A stretch of 64,000 bases of DNA from Anaerolineales bacterium (GCA_020634855.1 JACKAU010000002.1:1105918-1169917); one strand, 5' to 3'; shown: positions 35,970 to 44,512, numbered from the stretch's first letter. Notes: a model not told the origin generated them from the sequence alone. Numbers and translations are program-made.

Positions 35970-36135
35970 AACGCTATCCTTGCTGTGATAGAATTACCTC
36001 TTTGTAAGTTTTACGCTTATTTGATTAAACTGATACCCACCGGACCATCACCATAATTAATTAGGTTCGTCATTGTTTCTCCTAACTCGGCCAAACCGGA
36101 ATCAAAATGGTGGATAGTGACTATTTAATTGCGAA

Positions 36136-37092
36136 CTACGCCTGGCCCACCAACCGCCGGCGGCGATAATGTTCGTCCATGCGGCTGTCGATGCGCTCGA
36201 CGTCTTCGGGTGTGAGAAAATTGGGACCGCCTAAGGCGTAAGTTCCTTGCAGAATTTTGGCCCATTTGTCGGCCATAAGCATAATGTTCAGCACCTCGTC
36301 GGCGGTCTGCCCCAGAGCGACCGGCCCGTGGTTGATCATCAGCAGCAGCTTAGGCGGGCGTTGATAACGGCTCTTGTACTCGCGTAGAGCCTGGCGTACA
36401 GCTAACGCCAGAGGTAGGCCGGGGTCAACGTAGGGTACCACTGCCGGGGCCGGGCCACAGACCACAACACCATCCGGGAAGAGCGGGCGCAAGAAAGGAT
36501 CGGCTCCCTGGTGGCTGCACAAAATTTGATTAACCGACACGATATGCGTGTGTCCCACCCAGGCGGCTTCGCCTTCAGTTAAACACAGGGCGTGGAGAAA
36601 AGTTTCAACCGAAGGCTGGGGCTGCCGGCTGTCAACCAGGGTCGCTCGTAACCCGGCATTGATTTCGGCATCGGTTAGCTGCTCCGAGGCCAGCATATTT
36701 TCGACAGCGCTTAGAGAGACCCGGCAAAAGTCCTTGGCGGTGATGTTGCCCAGTTGGCTACCCGAAGCCTTGACCCAAAACGTTCCGTTGCTCCCCATAG
36801 CGCTAGTATTGCCTTCGCCCAAGATGGCAAATTGCCGCTCCTCCCGGCCTAATTCGCGCGAGAGATTCACCAGGGCAGCCAGCAGTTGCTCATCGGGGTG
36901 TTCCTGGCGCAGGCGCTTGTCCGCGATCTGCGCTCCGTCGTGAGTGCGTAGCACCTGCCCTGCTTCAGCTAATTGGTTCAAGTCGTTGTGGAGGGTTGCC
37001 TCGGCGACGCCGAGCCGCTCGCTTAGTTCGGCTACAGTAATGTACTCTTGTCTCCGCAAGATGTTTAAAATTTCCTTGAGCCGTTCAGCCAT
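36136..37092 (-). CDS. DeoR-type HTH fused to a class II aldolase domain
   Basis: A 318-residue protein. Residues 1-60 are a DeoR-type winged helix (LKEILNILRRQEYITVAELSERLGV, then TLHNDLNQLAEAGQVLRTHDG). Residues 75-310 form a class II aldolase/adducin domain (GEGNTSAMG, VKASGSQLGNI, metal ligands in VGHTHIVSVNQ and INHGPVALG). Usual DeoR regulators carry a sugar-phosphate isomerase-like sensor; here an aldolase fold takes that place, so it may sense rhamnulose-1-phosphate, cleave it, or both (inference). It is the first gene of the rhamnose operon, and its HTH is similar to that of the divergent DeoR protein. GAGGTAAG precedes ATG37092. Confidence 0.88.
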   Translation of the reverse strand: MAERLKEILNILRRQEYITVAELSERLGVAEATLHNDLNQLAEAGQVLRTHDGAQIADKRLRQEHPDEQLLAALVNLSRELGREERQFAILGEGNTSAMGSNGTFWVKASGSQLGNITAKDFCRVSLSAVENMLASEQLTDAEINAGLRATLVDSRQPQPSVETFLHALCLTEGEAAWVGHTHIVSVNQILCSHQGADPFLRPLFPDGVVVCGPAPAVVPYVDPGLPLALAVRQALREYKSRYQRPPKLLLMINHGPVALGQTADEVLNIMLMADKWAKILQGTYALGGPNFLTPEDVERIDSRMDEHYRRRRLVGQA

Positions 37093-37293
37093 CGATCTTA
37101 CCTCGGTTTCACACGATGTTGTATTTCGTCTTATAATAAATTACGTTGTTTAAGTTATGCTAAGAAAATAATTGGCCAAAAGAATAATCAGTCTTACCCA
37201 AAGCTCCCGAAAAAAGTTGTACGTCTTTCACCTTATAAGCTTGCCAACCCCTGAGTAGCAAAAGTGTCTGCTGCCCCATCTAAATGCAACCAA

Positions 37294-37321
37294 ATAATAA
37301 CACATTAAGATTACCTGTCAA
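37294..37321 (-). promoter_or_regulatory. promoter of the rhamnose operon
   Basis: On the minus strand: TTGACA (37321-37316), 16-base spacer, TATTAT (37299-37294) with TGT before it. A start near 37287 gives a leader of about 195 bases to the HTH-aldolase gene. Confidence 0.6.
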
Positions 37322-37337
37322 GTATCGCAACCAAAGC

Positions 37338-37359
37338 GAAAGTAAAACGAAAGTAAAAA
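37338..37359. promoter_or_regulatory. tandem operator CGAAAGTAAAA x2
   Basis: Two perfect 11-bp units (37338-37348, 37349-37359) lie 16 bases from the -35 of the minus promoter and 19 bases from the -35 of the plus promoter. DeoR-family proteins often bind short direct repeats; CGAAAG-like half sites are typical for some members. It probably serves both divergent promoters. Confidence 0.6.
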
Positions 37360-37378
37360 CATAGACTATACAAGCCAT

Positions 37379-37407
37379 TGACAAAGTTATGAAACTTCAG
37401 TATAATT
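37379..37407 (+). promoter_or_regulatory. perfect-consensus sigma-70 promoter of the DeoR gene
   Basis: TTGACA (37379-37384), 17-base spacer, TATAAT (37402-37407). The predicted start near 37414 gives a leader of about 58 bases. Confidence 0.8.
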
Positions 37408-37471
37408 TTTTGAATCCCAATTAGGCTTAATCCCTTGTTTAGTCTAAGCTCTGGATCGCAGGAGTCGAGGC

Positions 37472-38257
37472 ATGTTAATCAACGGACGACAAAACCAAAT
37501 CCTCGATATTTTGGCCGACAAACAGACCGTTAGTGTAGCCGAGTTAGCCGAGTCGCTGAACGTGTCAGCCGTAACCATTCGCGCCGACTTGAACCAACTG
37601 GCCGAACAAGGACGGTTGGTCAGGACTCACGGCGGGGCGATGCTGGTGGGTGAAAAAACCCGGCAGGAACTGACATTCGCCACCCGGCAGCAGCTACGCG
37701 GCGATAAAAAAGTCCGGATTGGCGAATTGGCCGCCACTTTGGTTCGACCGCGCGACTCTATCGTGCTCGATGCCAGCACGACAGCTCTGGCTGTCGGCCA
37801 GGCGCTTAAAAATTGTCAGAATTTGGGCGAGTTATCCATCCTGACCACGGGCGTTTGGACGGCGCTGGAACTGCTGGGCGTGTCACATCTTAATATTATG
37901 CTGACCGGAGGCAGTCTACGCAATACAACAGGATCGATCATTGGCCCGATTGCTCGGGATGTCTTGGGTAAGATTAACATCCACAAAGCGTTTCTGGGCG
38001 CGTGGGGGGTGACCGTAACGCACGGTTTGACCGACGCCAACCTGCAAGAGGTCGAACTGAAACAGTTCATTATGGAACGCGCCCAAGAGGTGATCGCGGT
38101 GGTCGACAGCAGTAAGTTTGGGCAGGTCGCGCTGGCCACCTATGCTCCGGTGGAGAAGATTACCCGCATCGTCACCGACGCCGACGCGCCGGCTGATATG
38201 GTCGCTGAATTTCGAGCGCGAGGGATTGAGGTACTTGTTGCCGACAGTTCTGAGTGA
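37472..38257 (+). CDS. DeoR-family transcriptional regulator of rhamnose genes
   Basis: A 261-residue classical DeoR protein. The N-terminal winged helix (NQILDILADKQTVSVAELAES, VTIRADLNQLAEQGRLVRTHGG) is joined to a DeoRC sensor domain (LDASTTALAVGQAL, LTGGSLRNTTGSIIGP, and a C-terminal VADSSKFG-like VVDSSKFGQVAL) that binds a phosphorylated sugar. It is divergent from the rhamnose operon and most likely its repressor, like RhaR of Chloroflexus. It should bind the tandem repeat 37338-37359 and so control its own promoter too. GGAG/GAGG lies ahead of ATG37472. Confidence 0.92.
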   Translation: MLINGRQNQILDILADKQTVSVAELAESLNVSAVTIRADLNQLAEQGRLVRTHGGAMLVGEKTRQELTFATRQQLRGDKKVRIGELAATLVRPRDSIVLDASTTALAVGQALKNCQNLGELSILTTGVWTALELLGVSHLNIMLTGGSLRNTTGSIIGPIARDVLGKINIHKAFLGAWGVTVTHGLTDANLQEVELKQFIMERAQEVIAVVDSSKFGQVALATYAPVEKITRIVTDADAPADMVAEFRARGIEVLVADSSE

Positions 38258-38393
38258 CTTTTATGACGATCTCGTTAAGACAAAACATGGCGTGTTCATT
38301 GCTCATAAAGCCGTAAATAAGTTCGTTATATTCTCCCTCCCGCCTTATTTCGCGGAATAATGTATTCTCGACATTTCCTCTTATTTCACTAAT

Positions 38394-38402
38394 TGGTATA
38401 AT
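38394..38402 (+). promoter_or_regulatory. extended -10 promoter candidate
   Basis: TGG-TATAAT with TATAAT at 38397-38402 and no clear -35. It would serve the antiporter gene with a leader of about 95 bases. Confidence 0.45.
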
Positions 38403-38505
38403 TACTCAGTGCGCTATTTGTTTATAGTCCGCACGGGACCACTTATAGACCATCACGTTTACCATAACCTCCTTAGAATTGGTATTTTAGGTAAGGGTTT
38501 AACCT

Positions 38506-39639
38506 ATGGAACTCCTCACACTTATCTTGTTTATTATCGGATTTGTCTTGCTCATTTCCGGAGCCGAATTCCTGGTACGAGGAGCATCGAGCTTAGCTAT
38601 TGCTATTGGTATTTCGCCCCTGGTAGTGGGTTTAACGGTTGTGGCCTTTGGTACCAGCGCGCCCGAATTAGCGGTTACCATCCAATCGACGTACGCGGGG
38701 CAGGCTGATCTGGCTGTTGGCAATGTGGTCGGCAGTAACATTGCCAATATTTTGCTGGTACTAGGTTTGGCTTCACTTTACGGTGCGTTATGGGTCGATA
38801 AACAACTCTTGCGGTTGGAGCTTCCGCTTATGGTAGCGCTATCAGTGTTACTGTGGCTGATAGGTCTTGACGGCAAGATTAGCCATTACGATGGTATTAT
38901 TCTTTTTATCGGCGCTATCGTTTATACCACCTATGTTATAAGAAAGAGCCGCAAACAAGTTAAGGCCGATAAAGCAGCCAAAGCGGAGGGATCGGAAATC
39001 CCGCTTACCCAAGTGACAGGAACAAGTCATTATGTCACACAGATTGGGCTGGTTTTAATCGGTCTGGTTATGCTGGTCATTGGATCGCGTTGGTTGATCG
39101 ATGGAGCGGTAGCAGTGGCGCGGATTCTGGGAGTGAGTGAGTTAGTCATCGGTCTCACCATTATTGCTGTAGGGACATCGCTGCCAGAAATTGCCACTTC
39201 GATTATTGCCAGCATCAAGCAAAAGGGCGATATTGCGGTTGGGAATGCGGTCGGCAGCAACATTTTTAATATCCTGGTGGTCTTAGGGTTAGGCAGTGCG
39301 GTTTCGCCTGGGGGGATCGTTGTCTCGCCGTTAGCGATCCAAAGCGATATCCCGATCATGATTGCTGTAGCGGTTATCTGTATACCCATATTTTATACAA
39401 AATATAGAATTGATCGCTGGGAAGGTGGTATCCTGGTCTTTTATTACGCTACTTATACGATCTATTTATTCCTCACTGCTACTGAAAATCCCGCATTAGA
39501 CCCCTTTGTTACAATTATGACTATGGTGATTCTGCCAGTCACCGGCGTGTTCATCTTAGTTGCAGCGATCCGATATTATCTCCAATCCAGAAACTCCCCC
39601 GCGATGATTAGCAAAACTGCGCCGCCAAGCCAAAATTAG
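38506..39639 (+). CDS. calcium/sodium antiporter (CaCA family, YrbG-like)
   Basis: A 377-residue membrane protein with two inverted halves of five helices each. The two alpha-repeat motifs are intact: VAFGTSAPELAVTIQS with VVGSNIANIL (about 45-85) and VGTSLPEIATSIIAS with AVGSNIFNIL (about 222-265). A charged loop of about 25 residues (RKSRKQVKADKAAKAEGSE) joins the halves. It exchanges Ca2+ for Na+ or H+ across the inner membrane. It has its own promoter candidate and is followed by the separately transcribed ccm operon. TAAGGG precedes ATG38506. Confidence 0.92.
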   Translation: MELLTLILFIIGFVLLISGAEFLVRGASSLAIAIGISPLVVGLTVVAFGTSAPELAVTIQSTYAGQADLAVGNVVGSNIANILLVLGLASLYGALWVDKQLLRLELPLMVALSVLLWLIGLDGKISHYDGIILFIGAIVYTTYVIRKSRKQVKADKAAKAEGSEIPLTQVTGTSHYVTQIGLVLIGLVMLVIGSRWLIDGAVAVARILGVSELVIGLTIIAVGTSLPEIATSIIASIKQKGDIAVGNAVGSNIFNILVVLGLGSAVSPGGIVVSPLAIQSDIPIMIAVAVICIPIFYTKYRIDRWEGGILVFYYATYTIYLFLTATENPALDPFVTIMTMVILPVTGVFILVAAIRYYLQSRNSPAMISKTAPPSQN

Positions 39640-39667
39640 CAACTTTAAATAATCCTGCTAAAATGCA

Positions 39668-39696
39668 TTGACATGCTACTATAGCAGTGGCATAAT
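39668..39696 (+). promoter_or_regulatory. sigma-70 promoter of the ccm operon
   Basis: TTGACA (39668-39673), 17-base spacer, CATAAT (39691-39696). A start near 39703 leaves a leader of about 25 bases before ATG39728. Confidence 0.75.
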
Positions 39697-39727
39697 CCCT
39701 GGTGCATTAATTCACAAAGCGACCCGC

Positions 39728-40450
39728 ATGGCGACAGACTCGATCCCAACGGCATCCACGGCAACTCGTGGATTTGGTGGTTACGCCCGAAAAGTAGCCG
39801 CTATCATTGGCAAAGACATTACGACCGAACTCCGAACTAAAGAAATGATCAGCGCCATGTTTGTCTTTTCACTGCTGATCATTTTTATTTTCAACTTTGC
39901 TTTTGATCTACGGGCTGAAAATGTGCAAACCTTGGCTCCCGGCGTATTATGGGTGGCCATTGCTTTTGCCGGCATGCTGGGTTTGAGTCGCAGCTTTATT
40001 CTAGAGCGAGATCGAGGCGTACTCGATGGCCTTCTGTTGGCCCCGGTTGATCGGAGCGCGATTTACCTGGGCAAGATGATCGGCAACGTTCTGTTTATTA
40101 GTTTGGTCGAAATTGTCATCCTGCCCTTTTTTATCATCCTATTCAACCAGCCGTCGGGCACCTTACCCTTACTGGCGGGAGTGGTGTTTCTAGGCAGCTT
40201 AGCCTTTGCCAGCGTCGGCACCCTTTTCTCGGCGATGGCGGTGCATACCCGCGCCCGTGAAGTTCTGCTGCCGATTATGCTCTTTCCGGTGATCATCCCG
40301 GCTATGCTGGCCGCCGTTCGCTTAACGTCGGCCATTTTGGATAATGTTCCTTTTGATGAAGTGAGCCAGTGGCTGGCTCTGCTAGTAGCGTTTGATGTGA
40401 TTTTTATCGCGGCTTCATTTATGTTATTTGAGTTTGTTGTTGAGGAGTAG
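39728..40450 (+). CDS. ccmB: heme exporter subunit CcmB
   Basis: A 240-residue membrane protein of CcmB length. Six helices follow a cytoplasmic start; the family segments KDITTELRTKEMISAMFVF, FILERDRGVLDGLLLAPVDR and a terminal helix pair are clear. CcmB is the permease of the CcmABCD heme-handling ABC complex for cytochrome c maturation. The start is ATG39728, because an upstream in-frame TTG (39668) lies inside the promoter. The ATPase CcmA is not adjacent. The operon continues with ccmC, ccmD and ccdA, and the multiheme cytochromes at 57588-61879 are natural clients. Confidence 0.92.
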   Translation: MATDSIPTASTATRGFGGYARKVAAIIGKDITTELRTKEMISAMFVFSLLIIFIFNFAFDLRAENVQTLAPGVLWVAIAFAGMLGLSRSFILERDRGVLDGLLLAPVDRSAIYLGKMIGNVLFISLVEIVILPFFIILFNQPSGTLPLLAGVVFLGSLAFASVGTLFSAMAVHTRAREVLLPIMLFPVIIPAMLAAVRLTSAILDNVPFDEVSQWLALLVAFDVIFIAASFMLFEFVVEE

Positions 40451-40480
40451 TAGTAACTTCTCAAAAAACAGGGGCTTTTG

Positions 40481-40505
40481 TAGGACAAACTTAAGTTTGT
40501 CTTAC
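40481..40505. repeat. TAGGACAAACTTAAGTTTGTCTTA palindrome
   Basis: A nearly perfect hairpin (GGACAAACTT-AAGTTTGTC) in the ccmB-ccmC gap. Related copies lie at 34518-34538 and 45101-45127. Confidence 0.65.
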
Positions 40506-40553
40506 GCCACTCCGAACGATTGAGATGATGCTTGAACAATAAAGGAAAATCTT

Positions 40554-41324
40554 ATGGCCTCCAAAGCAGTACTTTCACAGCAGGAAAAATCAACCGCCAG
40601 CGCGGCCAGCGGCCTCAGTTGGGGGGCCGTCTTAACCGTTACCAGCGGCATTTTGATGCTGGCTGCACTCTATATGGCTCTGATCTGGGCGCCTGACGCC
40701 ACCAATCTTACCGCGCCCGCCGAACGGTATGCCCAGCGCATCTTCTATTTCCACGTCGGTTCAGCCTGGCTAGGCTTCCTGGCTTTTATTGTCGCCGCTG
40801 TGGCCTCGATTTTGTACCTGGTCACCCGTCGGGACAAGTGGGATATCTGGGCTTTGTCCTCTGTTGAAATTGGCCTGGCCTTTTTTACAACGGTGATTAT
40901 CAGCGGTTCGATCTGGGCCAAACCCACCTGGAACGTCTGGTGGACCTGGGACCCGCGCTTGACCATCTCCACCATTTGCTGGCTGCTGTACGTGGGCTAC
41001 CTCATGCTGCGTGGCGCCATCGACAACCCGGATCGACAGGCTCGCTTTGGGGCCGTATATGCGCTGCTGGCGGGGTTCTCAGTACCGCTTAACTGGATGG
41101 CGATTCGCTGGTGGCGGACGATTCATCCGGCGGTGATCGCGCCCGGCAACAATGCCGATGAGTCGATGGGCAGCTTTGGTATGTCGGCCAATATTCAAAC
41201 CACGCTGCTCTTTTGTGTAATAGCGTTTACCGTTTTTTACATCACGCTGATGTATCATCGTATCAACCTGGAGCAGTTACAACGGCGAGTTGATACCTTG
41301 AAACAGCGTTTACTTTATCGTTGA
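40554..41324 (+). CDS. ccmC: heme transporter/handling protein CcmC
   Basis: A 256-residue six-helix protein. The tryptophan-rich heme-binding loop TWNVWWTWDPRLT (about residues 122-134) is intact, and two His ligands flank it in RIFYFHVGSAW and RTIHPAV. CcmC delivers heme to the chaperone CcmE on the outer face of the membrane. AAAGGAAA precedes ATG40554. A CcsA/ResC assignment is less likely because of the short length and the neighbours ccmB and ccmD. Confidence 0.92.
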   Translation: MASKAVLSQQEKSTASAASGLSWGAVLTVTSGILMLAALYMALIWAPDATNLTAPAERYAQRIFYFHVGSAWLGFLAFIVAAVASILYLVTRRDKWDIWALSSVEIGLAFFTTVIISGSIWAKPTWNVWWTWDPRLTISTICWLLYVGYLMLRGAIDNPDRQARFGAVYALLAGFSVPLNWMAIRWWRTIHPAVIAPGNNADESMGSFGMSANIQTTLLFCVIAFTVFYITLMYHRINLEQLQRRVDTLKQRLLYR

Positions 41325-41366
41325 GGTGGCTTAGTTGTCACTTAAATTCTTTTAGGAGCAGGTATT

Positions 41367-41519
41367 ATGGGAGACACCGTCTATCTAGCCGCTGCCTACG
41401 GGGTATTCTGGCTGGTTTCATTTATTTTTATCTACAGTCTGGTCGGCCGGCAGCGCAGTTTGCAAAAAGATGTTGAGCTACTGGAACAACTGGCCCAAGA
41501 CGAAGCGCGGCCCGAGTAG
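41367..41519 (+). CDS. ccmD: small CcmD-like heme exporter protein
   Basis: A 50-residue protein with one membrane helix (YLAAAYGVFWLVSFIFIY, residues 6-23) followed by a charged coil (QRSLQKDVELLEQLAQDEA). Size, topology and position directly after ccmC fit CcmD, which helps release holo-CcmE. TTAGGAGCAGG lies ahead of ATG41367. Sequence conservation in CcmD is low, so the call rests mainly on context. Confidence 0.82.
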   Translation: MGDTVYLAAAYGVFWLVSFIFIYSLVGRQRSLQKDVELLEQLAQDEARPE

Positions 41520-41594
41520 ACAGCCGGGCCAACTGCGGCTAAAATATCGTCATCAAAAACTTATCGCTTGTAAGAAGTTTGTTAGATTTGACGT

Positions 41595-41644
41595 GTAGAT
41601 TATGATCTAATCTACTTTATAGGTATCTTCTCAAAAAGATACCT
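41595..41644 (+). promoter_or_regulatory. two hairpins in the ccmD-ccdA leader
   Basis: GTAGATT...AATCTAC (41595-41615) and AGGTATCTT-CTCAAA-AAGATACCT (41621-41644) follow each other, the second with a 9-bp perfect stem but no T-run. They could modulate readthrough or stability between ccmD and ccdA. Confidence 0.5.
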
Positions 41645-41699
41645 GTCCATCACCTCAAACTCAATTTTTGAAACCCGGCTTAAAGGAGTTGAACTCAAC

Positions 41700-42434
41700 A
41701 TGGGATTCGAAAATATTACCATCTTCGCCGCATTTTTTGCCGGTTTACTATCATTTATCTCGCCGTGTGTTCTGCCGTTGATTCCGGTTTACTTGGGTTA
41801 TCTGTCAGGTTCAACCCTCACCGGCGATGAACCGCCTCCGCGCCAGGTCGTCTTCTCGCACGCGTTGATGTTTGTGGCCGGCTTCACATTTATTTTCGTT
41901 GTCGTCTTCGGTGTGCCCGCCGGCTTTTTAGGCGGTGCGCTGGGGGCGTTGACCGACTACCTGGTCTGGATTGGCGGGCTACTGCTGATTGTTTTTGGTC
42001 TGCATGTGATGCACATCATTAATATCCCTATTTTTAACGTGCAGAAAAAAATGGATTATGGTCAAGGCCAAGCCCCTAGTTATGTGCGGAGTGCGATTAT
42101 CGGCATGGCCTTTGCCGCCGGTTGGACGCCCTGCATCGGCCCGCTGCTGGGCGCGATATTGACTCTGGCTATCCAGGGCCAAAATGTCGGCCTGGCGATG
42201 TTTTATCTATTTGTCTACTCGATGGGCCTGGCCATCCCTTTCCTGGTGACCGCCTGGATGCTCACCGCCGCCACCAGCCGCTTGAAACGGCTCAATCACT
42301 TCTTACCGATTATCGAGCGGGTCAGCGGCGCGTTCATTATTATTGTCGGGGTGCTGCTGGTCACCGGCTACTTTACTATCCTCAACACCTTCTTCAACGG
42401 CATCGCCCCGGCCTGGTTGTTGGAACTTAGCTAA
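41700..42434 (+). CDS. ccdA: thiol-disulfide transporter CcdA
   Basis: A 244-residue protein with six membrane helices. The two redox cysteines lie in FISPCVLPLIPVYLGYLSG and GWTPCIGPLLGAIL, the family signatures. CcdA carries reducing equivalents across the membrane to keep apocytochrome CXXCH thiols reduced. AAAGGAG precedes ATG41700. It closes the ccm operon and is followed by a terminator. The heme lyase parts (CcmF/H) and a dedicated thioredoxin are not in the window. Confidence 0.93.
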   Translation: MGFENITIFAAFFAGLLSFISPCVLPLIPVYLGYLSGSTLTGDEPPPRQVVFSHALMFVAGFTFIFVVVFGVPAGFLGGALGALTDYLVWIGGLLLIVFGLHVMHIINIPIFNVQKKMDYGQGQAPSYVRSAIIGMAFAAGWTPCIGPLLGAILTLAIQGQNVGLAMFYLFVYSMGLAIPFLVTAWMLTAATSRLKRLNHFLPIIERVSGAFIIIVGVLLVTGYFTILNTFFNGIAPAWLLELS

Positions 42435-42462
42435 TTTTATAGCCCATCCTTTTACTAAACAG

Positions 42463-42497
42463 AGCCAAAGTATGAAGACCACTTTGGCTTTTTGTTT
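42463..42497 (+). terminator. intrinsic terminator of the ccm operon
   Basis: AGCCAAAG and CTTTGGCT form an 8-bp stem around an 11-base loop, with TTTTTGTTT after it. Confidence 0.85.
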
Positions 42498-42628
42498 GCT
42501 CGAAACAAAATCACTCCGGGCTTTAAGCCAAATTGGACAGAAAAAGCGACCTGGCCTAAACTAACCGGTCTGTTCGATTAAAGCGTGGGATTCATGCTTT
42601 CATTGCCTTCTGAGAGGATCATCAATTT

Positions 42629-43426
42629 ATGCCGGAACTGCCTGAAGTCGAAACCGTGGTGCGCGGGCTGCGTCAACCCCTGGTGGGTCGAACCTTTACC
42701 GGGGTGACCGTGACCTGGCCTAACTCCATCAAATTGCCCATTCCGGAGCTACGGGGCCGGCTGCCCGGCCAGCGCATCGAAAAGATTACGCGGCGCGGCA
42801 AATATTTGCAGTTCCATCTTTCCGGCGGCGATACGTTGTTCATCCACCTTAAAATGACCGGCGACTTGCTGGTTGAGCCGATTAGCGATCCCGTCCACCC
42901 GCACGTTCGGACCGTGTTTGATCTGGACAACGGTCACCAACTGCGCTTCAAAGACCCGCGTAAATTTGGCCGGGTCTATCTGGTGGATGACCCGTAGCAG
43001 GTGGTTGGCAACTTGGGGCCGGAACCTTTGCGAGATGATTTTACGGTTGATGACTTCAAGGCGCTGTTTCGCAAACGGTCGGGCCGCTTGAAGCCGCTGC
43101 TGCTCAATCAAGAGTTTATTGCCGGGATCGGCAACATCTACGCCGACGAGAGCTGCTTCATCGCCAAAATCGATCCCCGGCGGCCGGTCGATACCCTGAC
43201 CGAAGCCGAATTGGAGCGGTTATACCACGCCATCCGGCAGGCGCTCAACGCCGGGATTATGCATAAGGGGGCCAGCTTGGATGCGGTATACCGGGGGGGA
43301 GAGTTCCAAAATCACTTTCAGGCCTATGGCCGCACCGGAGAACCGTGCCTGAACTGCGGCGCGGAGATTCAGCGGATTGTGCTGGGCGGGCGCTCGACCC
43401 ACTTTTGTTCTCGATGCCAAACCTAA
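42629..43426 (+). pseudogene. mutM: formamidopyrimidine-DNA glycosylase with an in-frame TAG
   Basis: Both parts of MutM are here in one frame. The N-terminal part starts PELPEVETVVRGLR (catalytic Pro2 and Glu3) and has the conserved Lys in FHLSGGDTLFIHLKMTGD; the C-terminal part has the helix-two-turn-helix (LLNQEFIAGIGNIYADESCF) and the zinc finger C-x2-C...C-x2-C (CLNCGAE, FCSRCQT). They are split by TAG 42995-42997 between VDDP and QVVGNLGPEPL, exactly one codon in an otherwise normal sequence. Without suppression the enzyme, which removes 8-oxoguanine from DNA, would be truncated at residue 122 and inactive. A sequencing error or recent mutation is likely. Confidence 0.88.
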
Positions 43427-43518
43427 ACCAACCCAATCGAAGAGTCGTCACAAAGGTGTGACTCACGTCACCTATAAAAACAGCCTTACGGCGCTTACAC
43501 CCAGAAAGGAAAACACCT

Positions 43519-44124
43519 TTGTTAAACTCAATCGAACCCCATATTAAAGGACTTATTTTTGACGCGGACGGCACGCTGGTCGATACCATGCCCATGCATT
43601 ATCTGGCCTGGCAGCAAACCGCTCAATCTATGGGCGGCGAATTTCCCGAACCGCTGTTTTATGAATTGGCCGGTGTCCCCACCGTTCGTATTGTCGAAAT
43701 TTTGAACGAAAAATTTGGCTACGGCTTCAACCCTCAAGAATTTACGGAAATCAAGGAAAATCTCTATATGGAGAAGTATCTGCCTACCGTAAAACCCATC
43801 GAACCGGTAGTGGCCGTGGCCCGCAAGTATCAAGGCCGGCTGCCGATGGCTGTCGCTACCGGCGCTGTTCAGCGCGTGGTCCAGGCAGCCTTAGCGGCGA
43901 CCAATTTAACGGCTATGTTCGATACAGTTGTCGGCGCTGACGATGTCAAACACGGCAAACCCGCGCCCGACACATTTTTGGAAGCCGCCCGCCGGCTAGG
44001 GGTTGAGCCTCAATATTGTCTGGTCTATGAAGACAGCGATCTGGGCCTGGAAGCCGCTCAACGGGCGGGCATGACCGGCATCGACGTCAGACCGTATATC
44101 GCTCAATGGAAGAATGGTCATTAA
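43519..44124 (+). CDS. HAD-superfamily phosphatase/phosphomutase (beta-PGM/YqaB-like)
   Basis: A 201-residue HAD hydrolase with a C1 cap. Motif I is DADGTLVDT (the nucleophile Asp and the general acid Asp), motif II is VATGA, motif III is the Lys in KHGKPAPDTF, and motif IV is YEDSDLGLEAA. Sequence and size are closest to fructose-1-phosphatase YqaB and beta-phosphoglucomutase; the substrate cannot be decided. The start is TTG43519, with AGAAAGGAA about 8 bases ahead; no ATG fits before motif I. It lies 92 bases after mutM with a short imperfect palindrome (AGGTGTGACTCACGTCACCT, 43455 on) between. Confidence 0.88.
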   Translation: MLNSIEPHIKGLIFDADGTLVDTMPMHYLAWQQTAQSMGGEFPEPLFYELAGVPTVRIVEILNEKFGYGFNPQEFTEIKENLYMEKYLPTVKPIEPVVAVARKYQGRLPMAVATGAVQRVVQAALAATNLTAMFDTVVGADDVKHGKPAPDTFLEAARRLGVEPQYCLVYEDSDLGLEAAQRAGMTGIDVRPYIAQWKNGH

Positions 44125-44159
44125 GGATCGTGAATAAAATAACTTACACATTTGAGACA

Positions 44160-44208
44160 GGTAATTAGTAATTGGTAATTCAATCTCTAATTACCAATTA
44201 CCAATTAC
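44160..44208. repeat. GGTAATTAGTAATTGGTAATT hairpin
   Basis: An AT-rich arm (44160-44180) and its complement (44189-44208) form a long stem with an 8-base loop. It is related to 12572-12634. Confidence 0.7.
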
Positions 44209-44263
44209 TGCCCTTGGAGATAGGGAACTTATTTTATTCTCATTCCTAAGAGTTGGAGAAGAG

Positions 44264-44512
44264 ATGTCACCGAGAAAAATTACCAGATTAGCCTTGATTA
44301 TTGGGGGGATTTCATTGGCAGCCCTGCTGGTGATGGCTGTTGCCGGAAGTTTTAGCTGGTGGCCGATAGCCGGTTTGGCGCTGGCATTGCTACTGCTGGT
44401 GGTTTCGTTTTTTAGGGGCGCTTATCTCACCGCCCAGCAACGGGTCAATATGGTTGATATGTTGAACGACTGTTACCACGGAAATTCCGAAGAGGTAAGA
44501 AGTAGGGAGTAA
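44264..44512 (+). CDS. small two-helix membrane protein of unknown function
   Basis: An 82-residue protein with two hydrophobic helices (about 9-29 and 33-51) joined by a short SWWP turn, then a 30-residue polar tail. GGAGAAG precedes ATG44264 with good spacing. No family is recognised. It stands alone between the HAD gene and the convergent Nudix gene. Confidence 0.6.
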   Translation: MSPRKITRLALIIGGISLAALLVMAVAGSFSWWPIAGLALALLLLVVSFFRGAYLTAQQRVNMVDMLNDCYHGNSEEVRSRE

